A DNA stretch of 64,000 bases from Deroplatys truncata (taxonomy: Eukaryota > Arthropoda > Insecta > Mantodea > Mantidae). Positions within the stretch are counted from its first letter, which is position 1, and every line of letters starts with the position of its first letter. This document shows, piece by piece, positions 51,800-62,620 of this stretch. The position numbers and the translations under genes are program-made. The notes below the pieces were generated by a model. That model was not told where the DNA came from, searched no databases, and saw nothing but the letters and a program-made list of their open reading frames with translations. The stretch is taken from assembly GCA_030765065.1 (NCBI GenBank), contig CM060978.1, positions 108,867,192-108,931,191 of the forward strand, read 5' to 3'.

Positions 51800-51945
51800 C
51801 GGATGAGTCTTCTCAGCCTGCGGATTGAGAAGTTATGCAGTCCCGGCGTTGTACAGGCTATGCGTAAACATTGCATCGCATCATATCAATTTCGGCCGAA
51901 ATGACTGCTTTGCAGCCCTTCTCGGTGTATAAATGTTCTGGCCTG
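50276..51945. other. no recognised gene
   Basis: This is AT-rich DNA with a (CA)n microsatellite at 51772-51799 (14 units). No gene is seen. Confidence 0.4.
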
Positions 51946-51949
51946 ACTT

Positions 51950-52045
51950 GCACTCACAGCGGAACAGTGTGCGCGTTGGCCTTTCTGTGGTGAAGGTCCC
52001 AGGTTCAAATACTGCCACTAGAAGGTACATTTTATGTTTAGTAAA
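51950..52045 (+). repeat. tRNA-like SINE head
   Basis: On the plus strand, GGAACAGTGTGCGCGTTGGC followed by AAGGTCCCAGGTTCAAATAC gives A-box-like and B-box-like motifs at tRNA spacing. The ends were not resolved. Confidence 0.45.
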
Positions 52046-52174
52046 TTTAACGAGAACTGATAGATTGGCATGGAAGTGCCGTTTCACTTAATTAGTTTAA
52101 TTATGTGAATTTCATTAAAATACAAAATTGTTACTTATTAGAACATTATTTAATAAAGATCATAAATAAATGCA

Positions 52175-52272
52175 AGAAATGAATAAAAAAACTCATTTAT
52201 TAGCAGTCGTGATTTGAACTTCCGACCTTCACCATGACTTTCCTGCATGCTAATCATTGCACTCCTAAGAGC
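52175..52272 (-). repeat. tRNA-like SINE head
   Basis: On the minus strand, GTGCAATGATTAGCATGCAGG then AAGGTCGGAAGTTCAAATC resembles an A and B box pair, followed by a T-rich tail toward 52175. It is inverted relative to the previous one and may be a related family. Confidence 0.45.
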
Positions 52273-52274
52273 AC

Positions 52275-53122
52275 ATTAACAATGGACACCACCGTAGCCC
52301 TAATCAGTGGGCTAGTGAATGCGGTGTCGACACCTCATTTCGCATCGTCTGTAAAATGAAGGGTTGCCTAGTTACCAATTCGCAGGATGAGAAGACTCAC
52401 GTGGTATATTTAAAGCTGAAGAATATTGGTTAAGAAGTATAGATATGTTTTATGGTACTATAACACTACAAGGATTACATTTGTATAACTATTTGGAGGA
52501 TAAACTGGAACTGAAACATTGTAATCAAGTCTTTCTATTAAAGTTATGTTAAATAAAGCTATCACGTGACTTTCGATATGCATTAGTAATAATTTCACAG
52601 AATTAGATGCCTTATTAATACAACCTTCTGCTATCCACTTCACATTAATCATGATCACGGCAATAGCAATATATTTATTTTCTTTGTCCAGTTTTGGACG
52701 TGGTTTGTTAATTGCTTTATCTTATTTCATTCCAATCAGTACTTAGTAACCACATCGGCCGTACTTACAGCAGTAATCACGTAGAGCACATACGCGTCTC
52801 TGTTACGAAATTGTTTCTAATTCCGACCAAATCCATTTTCCTGAAGGACTCTTCATGGGATATTTCTTTCATATTTATGAAGGAACTTCTTCATTTCTGG
52901 TCTCATTTAACATGGAAGTTCTGCCTAATGGCGATGTTTGGCAAGGACACTGGGAAGTTGTTTGGCAGCGAACTCCCTGTACGCAACAACTACTACCGCA
53001 TCAGGAGCAACAGCCAATGACAATTGTGTGAGGGTTTACAATGCCTACCGTTGGGTATTCCTTACAATAGGAAACACGAAGTTCAAGCTTCAGCAACTTT
53101 CTTGTGAAACTAATGTTTGATT
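52275..53122. other. no recognised gene
   Basis: Short overlapping frames only (up to 102 codons at 52712-53020), with no recognisable domain. Confidence 0.4.
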
Positions 53123-53124
53123 TG

Positions 53125-53300
53125 GAATTAATTGTTCTTCCATATAAGCCGTGTGTTGGAAAGGTAGAGTCAGACGACTAAAAAATTCAATACCATTGCC
53201 AGGATTTGAACCACGGATCTCCCGGTTTCTGCCCGATTGCTCTAACCACTGAATACCATGGCAACAAGCCGGTACGACATTAAATTCCCCAACTGATTCG
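53125..53300 (-). mobile_element. tRNA-derived SINE (family S2)
   Basis: This is the longest S2 copy. On the minus strand it has GGTAGAGCAATC-type head sequence, GGGAGATCCGTGGTTCAAAT (B box), CATTGCCAGG-side body, GTCGTCTGACTCTACC, and a 3' end GGAAGAACAATTAATTCC near 53125. It aligns with 29493-29632 and 29698-29835. Confidence 0.7.
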
Positions 53301-53301
53301 C

Positions 53302-53818
53302 ATCTGTATTTTAATCAAACACTAATGTTGTATTTACTTCTCATGCCCTCTACGTTTCCAGCCAAGTCAGAGTTTGTCACACTCTAAGGAAAACTACCTC
53401 AAAACAAACATTATTAACGGACAAGCTTCCTTTCCGTGCTTAAGAAATACATTTCAATTCTTCTTACTTTAAATAAAAGTTATGGTATACAATTGCCATA
53501 TAATAAGACACTGCAGCTCCATTCTAATGAATATTTATGCGGATTTCCCTCGAATGACGCGATTGCCATTCCTGCGGTAGAGGCTGACCGGTCCGCCATT
53601 TCTCTCGTTGATAACGCTAACGATGAGGAACAATATGTGTTACATTTACCTTTCATTAGTAATGTCCCTCTACGTCTATACAAGTCTAAACTCCTTGAAC
53701 ACTCTATTCAACATCCGAGAATTTCTGCAGCAGAAATATTGGAAAACGTACGCCGTATACTATCTTCAAATTTGTCGTGCGTGTAGAAATTTGTTGCATA
53801 ATGGTTTAAACGTATGAT
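53302..53818. other. no recognised gene
   Basis: An open frame of 116 codons at 53436-53786 shows no known domain. I do not call it. Confidence 0.4.
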
Positions 53819-53819
53819 G

Positions 53820-53915
53820 ATAAGCTCATGAATTTAGATCTGGAGAGCATGCAGGCCATTCAGTTATCCTATCACCAAACCACCTTGTAATGCAAGGCAG
53901 CATTTTCTGGGGCTC
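53820..53915 (-). pseudogene. mariner/Tc1-like transposase fragment
   Basis: The minus strand reads RWFGDRITEWPACSPDLNS then a stop. This matches the block around the third catalytic residue of IS630/Tc1/mariner transposases (WP-x-x-SPDL). Only about 30 codons are recognisable and no terminal repeats were found, so it is an old scrap. Confidence 0.5.
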
Positions 53916-53916
53916 C

Positions 53917-54606
53917 TCTCCAGCACAGGCCTTTTCTCGTCTAAGTTTTCCTTGGTTGAAAGGTTGACTGTCTACTTCTATTTGTCTGACACAGGACGAA
54001 TTATTTAAAAAATTTTCACCCTATAAATTGTGGATTTATTAGGCACAATGACACCAGGGAATTTTGTATGAACTCAACCTGACAGCTCACATGTGACTCC
54101 GTTCCAGCAAAACTTAAAACAATAAACACACGCTATTCCGTGGTAGGCCAATGGTAACTATACATAATAAACACAGACAGCTTCACATAATGTTATTTCC
54201 GCTATATACCATGCAAAACCATGTTACACTCAATTGCAAATGTCATCGTTCATTGTTGTTTGAGCTAGGCTACTACCGGGCAAGGTCATTCATCCTAATA
54301 CGTGCTAAAAGTCCACGGTCGCCAGTCACGCCACTCGGTATTTGTAAACTGTCGTCTTGAAATGGAAACCAGCAGTTGTCACTCGTCTTAAAGCTTTCAG
54401 GGGATGAAATTTAAAGTTTGAAATCTAATCGTAAATGCTATCGAAACTATTGGTTGTGTACCACTAAGAAACAAGTTAGTTACCGCTATGGTAGAGCAAA
54501 ACTGTAATGCATATGTCTTCCAACAGTCTCCCATAATTAATTATACTAGCTCTCTTTAGCTGCTTGCACGCCGAGTTCTGTGTAGCACCAGCACGCGACT
54601 TGCAGC
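53917..54606. other. sequence upstream of the LINE
   Basis: No gene is recognised. The last bases are the host target sequence next to the LINE insertion. Confidence 0.4.
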
Positions 54607-54617
54607 ACATTTGAGCG

Positions 54618-54653
54618 GGACAGCAGTTCGAGCAGCGGTCGGGTGTAGACGTG
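54618..54653 (+). promoter_or_regulatory. internal LINE promoter with DPE-like motif
   Basis: AGACGTG at 54647-54653 equals the downstream promoter element consensus RGWCGTG. It starts 30 bases into the element, counting its first base at 54618 as position 1. A DPE near +28 to +34 inside the transcribed region is known from jockey, Doc, F and I elements, where it lets each new copy carry its own RNA polymerase II promoter. The motif and position are seen. Activity is inferred. Confidence 0.55.
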
Positions 54654-54704
54654 TTTCCGGTCCGCTCTGTGAGTAGTAGTAATCTCAAGAAGCGTTGTGC
54701 AAAT

Positions 54705-55559
54705 ATGGCGAATATTGAAGGTCTGTTGGACAAGTTGAGGAGTGAAGTGAAAAGTGGTTTCGCGGAAAGTAAAGTTCGTCACAGCGAGCTATTAGGAATT
54801 ATTAACTCCATGATGGAATCTCTGGAGAAGTCTGAGACACGGGTGAAGGAGTTGGAGGCAAGATGTGAGTGGTTGGAGGGCAAGGTGGACTACTTAGAAA
54901 ACCAGTCAAGAAGAAATAATATTGTTATATATGGATTAACGGAAGAAGAGAATGAAAGCTGGGACATCACGGAGAACAAGGTGCTAGACGTTGTGGCCCA
55001 GATTGGAGTTCATCTCAGGCCTGACGACATTGAAAGAGCGCACCGTGTCGGTAAAGCAGGCAACAGGCGGCCAATTGTATGTAAGCTCCTGTCATATAAG
55101 TGCAAATCCGCCATTCTCCGAGATAGTAAGTATCTTAAAGGTACAGGTGTGTTTATAAGAGAGGATTTCAGTGAAAAGATCCGGCGAGAACGAGAATTTC
55201 TTCATCGCCATATGATAAATGCAAAATCACAGGGTTGTCATGCAGTAATCAAATTTGACAAACTTTTAATAAACGGGCGAATAAGAACCAAAGCAGAGCT
55301 GGAAGAAATCGACAAGAAGATAGCAGAAATTCAAGGAGAGGAGGTTGGCATTTCTGCAGAGCATCGAGCCCCAGAAGGCAGTATGGTTACACCTCTACCG
55401 GAAGGGACAGCAGGTAGCAGGGTCCAAGACGGCCAGATGACAAAAACAATGGCAACGTCAGCAGGGGGGAGGGTGTCAGTGCAACCAGCCCGCAGGTCAC
55501 AAAGGATAGGGAGAACCAGCACTCTAGGAGTAGGAGGTAAGATAACAACAAATAGATAG
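54705..55559 (+). CDS. LINE ORF1 protein (coiled coil, RRM-like RNA chaperone)
   Basis: This ORF of 284 residues starts at ATG 54705 (MANIEGLLDK). The frame is open further upstream, but only through a GTG at 54651. Residues about 8-66 form heptad-like coiled coil (MESLEKSETRVKELEARCEW, LEGKVDYLEN). Residues about 68-165 resemble the RRM-like domain of L1-type ORF1 proteins: RRNNIVIYGL, IERAHRVGKAG, RPIVCKLLSYKCKSAILRD, GTGVFIREDFS. Then comes a small C-terminal part (AVIKFDKLLINGRI) and a low-complexity basic tail. ORF1 proteins of this class trimerise, coat the element RNA and act as nucleic-acid chaperones. The frame ends in TAG at 55557-55559, in phase with ORF2, which follows at once. 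There is no zinc knuckle. I am confident of the family and less sure of the exact start. Confidence 0.85.
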   Translation: MANIEGLLDKLRSEVKSGFAESKVRHSELLGIINSMMESLEKSETRVKELEARCEWLEGKVDYLENQSRRNNIVIYGLTEEENESWDITENKVLDVVAQIGVHLRPDDIERAHRVGKAGNRRPIVCKLLSYKCKSAILRDSKYLKGTGVFIREDFSEKIRREREFLHRHMINAKSQGCHAVIKFDKLLINGRIRTKAELEEIDKKIAEIQGEEVGISAEHRAPEGSMVTPLPEGTAGSRVQDGQMTKTMATSAGGRVSVQPARRSQRIGRTSTLGVGGKITTNR

Positions 55560-58500
55560 AATGAAGATGCCCAGCTGTCAGTGGGGTTTTGGAATGTGGA
55601 AGGTTTGAGGGGAAAACTGGCTAGTGGTCAATTTTTGAACTTTGTAAATAACTTGGACATAATTGGGTTAGCAGAGACTTGGCTAAAAAACAATGAAACT
55701 GTGGACATAAGTGAATTCCAAGGTGTCTTTAGTGGTTCAGAAGTGAGAGGTAGAAGGGGGAGATATCCTGGGGGCGTTGCTACTTTCTTTAAGAGTAATT
55801 ATGTACAGTCTATTAAGGAAATACAGAGTCATCTCAGGGGAGCAACCTGTATATATTGTAATATAGTTAATATTAATATTGTTGTTATAACTGTATATCG
55901 CCAGCCGGTTACGTCCCAGTATGCTGAGCCAGAATTCTTTACAGATTTAGGGGAAACAATTGTAGAAATCAGGGACGAATATCAGGATGTAAAGCTAATA
56001 ATAATGGGTGATCTGAATGCTAGGATAGGGCAAGAAAATATTACAATTAAAAAGGGGGACTTAGATAACAGAAAACCCGGCAGAAACAGCAAGGACTCAA
56101 TCCTGAATGCAAGAGGAAAAGAGTTATTGTTCTTTTGTGACGCCTACGAGTTAGAAATAATGAACGGAAAATACGGTTCGGACCTGTCAGGGGAAGTAAC
56201 ATTTGTGCATACGAATGGGAGTAGTGTCATTGACTACATTCTGTGTTCACAGGACGTATTGCCGTTAGTTCAAAATTTTAAAGTTGAAAACAGCATTGAC
56301 TCTCATCATTTTCCACTGATAATGACTTTAAAAGTATCTCGGCTAGTATCTTATACAAGGGATGAAAGCGCATGCGAAACATTGACGCCATTGTTTAAAT
56401 ATAGATGGAGGGAGGCAGGAAAGGAGATTTTTATTAACACTTTAGAAAACGAAATTATATCTTTTGACGTAGATCAACACAAAGGAACTGAAAGTATACA
56501 GAACATAACTAATATTATACAGAAAGCAAGTGCGCACATGCTAACAGGAAGGGGTAATGCATCAAACAGCTTAACATCAAATAGTTGGTATAACGATCAG
56601 TGTAAAACAGCGAAGAAAGCAGCGGAATCTGCACTTATCAAATACAGAAGAGAGGGGGCTGAAGAACGTAGAATTTCTTTTGCAAATCTAAGAAAGTCAT
56701 ATAGGGAAGTCCTAAAGCAGAGCAAAACAGCTTGGCAGGACGCAAAGGCAGAAGAGGTACGTCAAGTAGTCGAAAATGGGGAAATTGGTGACATGTGGAA
56801 AGTTATTAGACAGATTCGAAGGCGAAGGTCCATTCAGGCAACTATCCCTGCTGGAGAATGGATAAAGCACTTTAAAACAGTCTATGAAGGAGGGGAGTTT
56901 AGAATACAATTAAATACTTTGGCTGCTGAAGGGATGACTGGGGCTCCAATTGTGCAAATGCTTGATTATGAAATTAGCACAGCAGAGGTTGTTCGTGCAA
57001 TAAAATGTTTAAAAAACGGGAAGGCAGCTGGTATAGAGGGCTTGTCAGCTGAGTTTTTCAAGATCTCGCTAGAAGTTAATCAAATGGTAGATTTCTATAG
57101 AAAAAGCTTCAATAAAATATTTGAAGGCGGAGAATATCCGGAAGCATGGAAAACCGCCATTATCCAACCTCTTTACAAGGGCAAAGGGAGTTACAGCATT
57201 CCAGGAAATTACAGGGGTATCTCGCTGCTCTCTATATTTGGAAAAATTTACAGTAGAATCTTATATGAAAGAATTAAGTGTTGGGCCAAGACACATCATA
57301 GGGTTTCTAAATTTCAGGCAGGATTTAGGGAAGGTTTCTCGACTATTGACAATGTCTTTGTTCTGAAAACAATAATTGATGACAATTTGAGAAATAAAGG
57401 TGGTAAGGTATATACTGTATTTGTAGATTTTAAAATGGCATTTGATACTGTAGAACGCAGTGCTCTCTGGGAGAAATTAACACGTAAAGGACTTTCGGGG
57501 AAAATGATTAGAGCACTTAGGGCAATGTATAAAGAAGTTAAGTTTGTTATCAAGACCGATCAGCACAATACATCAGAATGTAACGTAGCGCAGAGGGGGG
57601 TTAAACAGGGTTGTATACTATCTCCGTTACTCTTTAATTTGTTTATTGATGATGTTGTTAGCGTGATGACGGAGGAAGACATAGATGCACCGACAATCGC
57701 AGACCAAAAAATACCAATTCTTTTGTACGCGGATGACATTGTAGTTCTTTCTAAAACGATAAAAGGTTTGCAGTCTGGTTTAAACGCTCTTCGACAATAC
57801 TGTAGGCAATGGGGTATGGAGGTAAATATTCTTAAAACTAAAACAGTCACCTTTAAAAATGGATATGTGTACGGCCAACATGAAAAGTGGACCTATGGGG
57901 AGGAAGAAATTCAAAATGTTAAACACTTCGATTACTTAGGAGTAAGGTTTGATATGGGCGGAAAATGGAACAAGAACATGGAGTTTATAAAACACAAAGG
58001 GATTGGACAACTTTCTGAAGTATTAAGGATATTGGCACGGGTACCAGATATGCCAGTAAAAACATTACAGACCATGTATGAAGCAATGGTTAGGTCCTCA
58101 TTACTATACGGCAGTGAAGTGTGGGGATGGGAGAGGGTGGAAAATGTAAATAAAATACAATGCAATTTCTGGAAGCGCATTCTAGGGTTGGGGAAGGGTA
58201 CTTCAAACTACGGAGTTCTTCGGGAGGTAGGATGCTGGGAAGATGCTGTATTTGCTAAACTAAACGTAGTTAGGTACTGGCTGCGAATAATTAAAGGCGA
58301 TCAAACAACTCTGAGAGCAATATGTTATCGTCATCAAATAAACAACATAGGGCATCCAAAATGGTGGGCAGCGGGGTTGCAACGCGAATTATCAAAAATT
58401 GGCTTAAATGATATCTGGCAAAGGGGTAATGAAAATACACACAGTGCTGTAAGAAAGGTCAAAAGACGACTATGCGATATAAACAGGCAGAAAATCGAAT

Positions 58501-58886
58501 CTGAATGTAGACAAAGATCAACATTGGAGCTACAAAATGAAATAAAAACTAGGTGGGGTAAGGAAACATATATTTTGGAATTGAGTATAAAACAGAGGAC
58601 TGGAATAGCATGGCTTAGGTTGGGAGGGTGGAAAGCTCGCAAGATTGTTGATGACGATGGCAGGAGGATTTGCCCATTATGCGGGGAACAAGAAGACTGG
58701 ACGCATATTTTGGCAGCATGCGTGCAGACGGAGGGTATTAGGAAAAAACTATTACCGGAAGTATTTCTGGCTTCCAACAGACGGAGGACAGCATGCTGGG
58801 ACATGATTCTAAACAGCCAAAACTGGCCAAGCTTGGGCACATACTTAATGGAAGTACGTGTACTAAGAGATAAGGTGTTTATGTAA
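55560..58886 (+). CDS. LINE ORF2 polyprotein: APE endonuclease, reverse transcriptase, CCHC
   Basis: The frame is open from the codon after the ORF1 stop to TAA at 58884-58886. Counting from 55581, there are 1101 residues. Endonuclease, residues 1-250: WN at 4-5, ETW at 32-34, GDLNARIG near 143, DSHHFPL near 240, a complete APE-type active site that nicks target DNA. Reverse transcriptase, about 480-760: NYRGISLLS, FVDFKMAFD (aspartate 616), RGVKQGCILSPLLFN, YADD at 716-719, all catalytic aspartates present. C-terminus: YGSEVWGW and a CCHC motif (C1031, C1034, H1042, C1047). There is no RNase H. No ATG precedes the endonuclease in this frame; the nearest ATGs (55561, 55567) lie in another frame. 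Translation may therefore depend on read-through or reinitiation. The protein looks undamaged, and the length is normal for the class. Confidence 0.92.
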   Translation, partial: NEDAQLSVGFWNVEGLRGKLASGQFLNFVNNLDIIGLAETWLKNNETVDISEFQGVFSGSEVRGRRGRYPGGVATFFKSNYVQSIKEIQSHLRGATCIYCNIVNINIVVITVYRQPVTSQYAEPEFFTDLGETIVEIRDEYQDVKLIIMGDLNARIGQENITIKKGDLDNRKPGRNSKDSILNARGKELLFFCDAYELEIMNGKYGSDLSGEVTFVHTNGSSVIDYILCSQDVLPLVQNFKVENSIDSHHFPLIMTLKVSRLVSYTRDESACETLTPLFKYRWREAGKEIFINTLENEIISFDVDQHKGTESIQNITNIIQKASAHMLTGRGNASNSLTSNSWYNDQCKTAKKAAESALIKYRREGAEERRISFANLRKSYREVLKQSKTAWQDAKAEEVRQVVENGEIGDMWKVIRQIRRRRSIQATIPAGEWIKHFKTVYEGGEFRIQLNTLAAEGMTGAPIVQMLDYEISTAEVVRAIKCLKNGKAAGIEGLSAEFFKISLEVNQMVDFYRKSFNKIFEGGEYPEAWKTAIIQPLYKGKGSYSIPGNYRGISLLSIFGKIYSRILYERIKCWAKTHHRVSKFQAGFREGFSTIDNVFVLKTIIDDNLRNKGGKVYTVFVDFKMAFDTVERSALWEKLTRKGLSGKMIRALRAMYKEVKFVIKTDQHNTSECNVAQRGVKQGCILSPLLFNLFIDDVVSVMTEEDIDAPTIADQKIPILLYADDIVVLSKTIKGLQSGLNALRQYCRQWGMEVNILKTKTVTFKNGYVYGQHEKWTYGEEEIQNVKHFDYLGVRFDMGGKWNKNMEFIKHKGIGQLSEVLRILARVPDMPVKTLQTMYEAMVRSSLLYGSEVWGWERVENVNKIQCNFWKRILGLGKGTSNYGVLREVGCWEDAVFAKLNVVRYWLRIIKGDQTTLRAICYRHQINNIGHPKWWAAGLQRELSKIGLNDIWQRGNENTHSAVRKVKRRLCDINRQKIESECRQRSTLELQNEIKTRWGKETYILELSIKQRTGIAWLRLGGWKARKIVDDDGRRICPLCGEQEDWTHILAACVQTEGIRKKLLPEVFLASNRRRTACWDMILNSQNWPSLGTYLMEVRVLRDKVFM

Positions 58887-59171
58887 TTTTTCTTTTAACA
58901 TATGTGGTGCCTGAGTACTTGTGCGCGACTGTGTGTGTGTGTGTGTGTTTGAGTGTGTGACTCAGTGTGTTTTTTTTTTTTCAATTTTATATGTATGTAT
59001 GTATATAGTGCGGTGATTGTAAAAAAAAATAGTTGTTTTCTGGTTGATACTGCAAGTCACGTATACAGACCAGGTATTTATCTAGAGAGCATGTACGGTC
59101 TTATGACCCATGCGACTGTGTTATGCAATTAATGTAATACTAAATACTTAATAAATACCACCACTACTACT
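58887..59171 (+). other. LINE 3' UTR and microsatellite tail
   Basis: The 3' UTR has a GT microsatellite at 58931-58949, a T-run near 58971-58981, AATAAA at about 59150 and a terminal CCACCACTACTACTAC-like tail. The truncated copy at 48985 shares the same features inverted, which defines the family's 3' end. LINEs with short tandem-repeat tails in place of poly(A) are known. Confidence 0.8.
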
Positions 59172-59182
59172 ACATTTGAGCG

Positions 59183-60985
59183 CCGCAAGTACTGGATTCC
59201 GATTACGCATATAAGTATTACGTTACATAGGACGTTACAATGCAATGGGCTCAGTTTACACCTTTCTTAACTTTATATATCTGGAAATAAGAAGTGTAAA
59301 GCCACGTTTTATCAACTACAAAGTTATGCCCTTTTGACTAAAACGCAATGCAGTAACCATCGTCTAATTTCTTGCACGTTTTCAACTTTATGATCATAAA
59401 TACGTGAATAATTGAAGGTGCCGTATATGCTCCCTTTTTGCCAGTTTGTGGTTCAATCACAATTCGTATTTTTTCTTTAAAATTGTCTACTTAAATATAT
59501 TCTTCGCGTAATTGGATGAGCTCATGTCTATTCCGCCTTGAAAGCTTTGATCTGTTATTTTCTTCGATCTTCCAAGGTCTCTGCTTCCTAAGGAATTGTA
59601 ATCCTAAGTGATCTCAAAATTCTTGATTGGTACATTCTTTTGATATGTTCTAACTAACCCTCTTTATATTTATCTTTTTTCTCGTTTATTTAAATTGCGT
59701 TTAGGCCTTCCCTGATGAGTTCATTTGGAAACTTATCTTTCAATTGCAGTCAGTTCTTGTTAAGACTCTCATTTTTTTACTTGTGTTCTACTTTTTTCGC
59801 CTTTGCTAGGATTCTGCTTTCATTTCCAAACATCTCTACTGGAAAATCCTATTTGTAAACTACTATTCGACATCTCAAATGTTTCATTCCTTAATGATTT
59901 TTGGAGGCTCCCTTAGGACGTTATTTTATGGATTAATAATAGTATGAATTATTTAAAGTTAATGAGATTCATGAAAATGAAACGGTAGATATTAAGAATG
60001 TAGTTATTTAATCGATAATCGTTGCATTTAAAGGATATGAACTTTACACATGTTTTTGCGCGCGTTGTGTACCAACTGGACGTTTTCTATACCAGGATGA
60101 TACTATGTATTTACAGTTTCACAATATTTTAAGCCGAAGATAAAACGAGGTTGTAGGTATATCAGATGAAGGGCTCTCAGAACTAAGCACGATGGAAGCA
60201 CATATCGCGACTATTGTTTTTTATAGGTTGGTTGTGATACAAGGGGGAACTGAAGCACCAGCAATTGGTGAGACTGAGTGCATGTAGATAACCACCCATC
60301 CCTCAGCCACATTCCCACGTTTTCGCTGAGGCGATAAGCTGAAGTAGAAGCTTAAACACAACTTTCATCACAAGTCAGCGGAGTGGAAAAGTGACTTCAT
60401 ATGTTTTAAGGCAGGGAAAGAGCTGTTCCTACAAAGTAGATGCAGAGTCTTTGAAGTGAATGTCATTAATAACGTATTGCAACTGTTCGTGTTGGAGCCT
60501 CGCTCGCATCACAGGGATTAGTGAGCAACGATCGCAACAAGATGGAAGTAAGAAGGGATGTAGTGAAGCAGCAAACTTTGGCAAAGGAAATTAGGAAACT
60601 GCATTAGCAAGCAGCATATGTTGGGAGTTTGAAGTAGGCATAATCAGAGCAGTTGAGATAGCATTACAAAATATTAACTGATTAAAACGTGAAAAAACTA
60701 CAGATAAAGCAGCTATCAAACATTAATATTTAATATAATCCGTTAGACTGTGTTCGCACAGGTTTATTATCTTACACTATAACTTAAAGCTGTTTCTTTT
60801 ATTTATCATTGGTTCTGGATGAAAACAGTTCGCTATATCTTTATGCAGTGAGCCTTTATCGTATCTCTTATGATTTCCTGATTATAAAATCGAGTAAAAA
60901 TGTAGAGAACTACACAGCTCACTTGCAGAAAATTCCTAATATTGTATTTTTGTAATACAGATTCCCAAAATAAAGTATATTAAGA
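59183..60985. other. no recognised gene
   Basis: This is AT-rich DNA without frames above 60 codons, and nothing is recognised. Confidence 0.4.
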
Positions 60986-60986
60986 A

Positions 60987-61872
60987 AAATCTGATGTGAC
61001 ACATTTACATGATCTTCTCTACCCTCTATCTTTATTAGTAAGGAAAGAAACTATTCTTCCTAAACCTTATTTTTCTATCTACTACATTTTAATCCAAATA
61101 AACCTTTGCTGAAATAACTAGTTACCATTTTGTTATAGACGCAAATAGATCAGTGATAGCAAACGTTTAAGAACTGGACGCTATACGCTGGCCTTAAAAT
61201 GCCGTACTGTTTCCATGCAATCGCGAGAAACAACTGAACGTTGACAGGACTTTAAGAGCATGACCAAGTAATGAACAATTCGAAACAGTAATAACGGATA
61301 TTTCAGAAATCGCGTAACCCCCCCAAAAAATTAATTGAAATAAATTGCGTTTTAAAGAGATCTACATTTTTACGTGCGATAAATGTTTGTCTATCGCTTA
61401 ATGTTTACTAGTTATACAAGGTTATACAACGTTCTTTAAAAATGAAGTGGGCTTCACAGATTTTTCCCAGAAAATGCAAGATATACATTATATTTGCCAT
61501 ATAAATATATTTAATATATGGTATTTTAGTCAAAATCGTTAAAGCCATTTTTTAGAAAATAAAAATTTTCAAAAAAATGTTCTATGTAAAGGGTATTTGG
61601 GGGTGGGGGGTTTTCTTGAAAATCTTCGTGACGAATCCTTGAAAGATACTTACCTCAAATAACAAGTTTGGTATTTATTCAACTTTTCGTTTTTGAGTTA
61701 TGCCGTACACAGACACACACACGCACACACACACACGGGCGTTTTTCTAAAAATGATTTTCTATTATTATTTTAGGGGCCTCAAAACATGCGCATCCGGT
61801 GAAATCTCGGTGTCGAAGTTTGGGTGGAATGCAATACCTTCTTTACCTACTATGTATGTGGTAGAGAAAGTA
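60987..61872 (-). repeat. family A repeat, near full length
   Basis: This minus copy runs from the inverse tail AAAAATCTGATGTG near 60987 through the body and a CA tract at 61712-61736. It ends at the terminal palindrome and GTAGAGAAAG near 61870. Confidence 0.8.
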
Positions 61873-61904
61873 AAAAAAAAATCTGCTGTGCTACAGTCAT
61901 AGTA

Positions 61905-62583
61905 CTTTCACTACCCATTATTACGTACTTTCATATATGTTCTGCAAGTTGTTTCTACTTGTGATTACTCATCATAATAAATGTTTTCCGAAATGGGTTT
62001 TTAATAAACATTTTGTTGTAATTATAAAGAAACGTACATCAGTCAAATGTGTAAAAAATATGTTCCTTATATGCATGCTGCATTTGATATGTTTAATACT
62101 CTTTGCATGGTATGATAAAAGGTAGAACGGACACAACTTTTCGAAAGTTTGTAGCTTGATATACTGGAAAATTCCAACTCACAAAAGCAAACATGTCGTA
62201 AACGACTAACTTTACAGATAAAGCGACTTAAAACAAATTGTATATTTTGAGAAATTCTGCACATGTTCCCAAGCAAATGTTTGTCCATCTCTTATGGCTT
62301 TAACAATTATACAAAATTAAATCAGAATGATGGGTTTTTCACAGGTTGTTCACAAAACTTCAAGATATACCTATTTGTTGTTCCTCTGTCAATGCGTCGA
62401 ATGCAAGACATGCTAATCAAAATCGTTAAGTCGTTTTGAGAAAATGAAACATAACGTGCAATTTGCAAGTAAAGGGTAGTTTGGTTTTAGGAGTTACTTT
62501 TGAAAATGTTCAGGTCGCATCCGTGGAAGATCTGAACTTAGTTTTAAGTTGGGGATTTATGCAACTTCTTTTTGAGTTACGCT

Positions 62584-62620
<37 letters not shown>

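Larger units (their letters stand above)
54607..59182 (+). mobile_element. full-length LINE with 11-bp target duplications
   Basis: ACATTTGAGCG occurs at 54607-54617 and again at 59172-59182, bracketing 4554 bp (54618-59171). Inside are a short 5' UTR with a downstream promoter motif, ORF1, ORF2 (APE endonuclease, reverse transcriptase, CCHC), and a 3' UTR of about 285 bp with a GT tract (58931-58949) and AATAAA near 59150. The element ends in short ACT/TAC repeats and not in poly(A). Perfect duplications and an undamaged ORF2 mark a recent, perhaps active, insertion. The clade is uncertain: ORF1 of RRM type and ORF2 without RNase H point to a CR1/L2/jockey-like group. Confidence 0.9.

Noticed and set aside
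53436-53786. 116-codon open frame
   Set aside because: No recognisable domain and no supporting context; not called.
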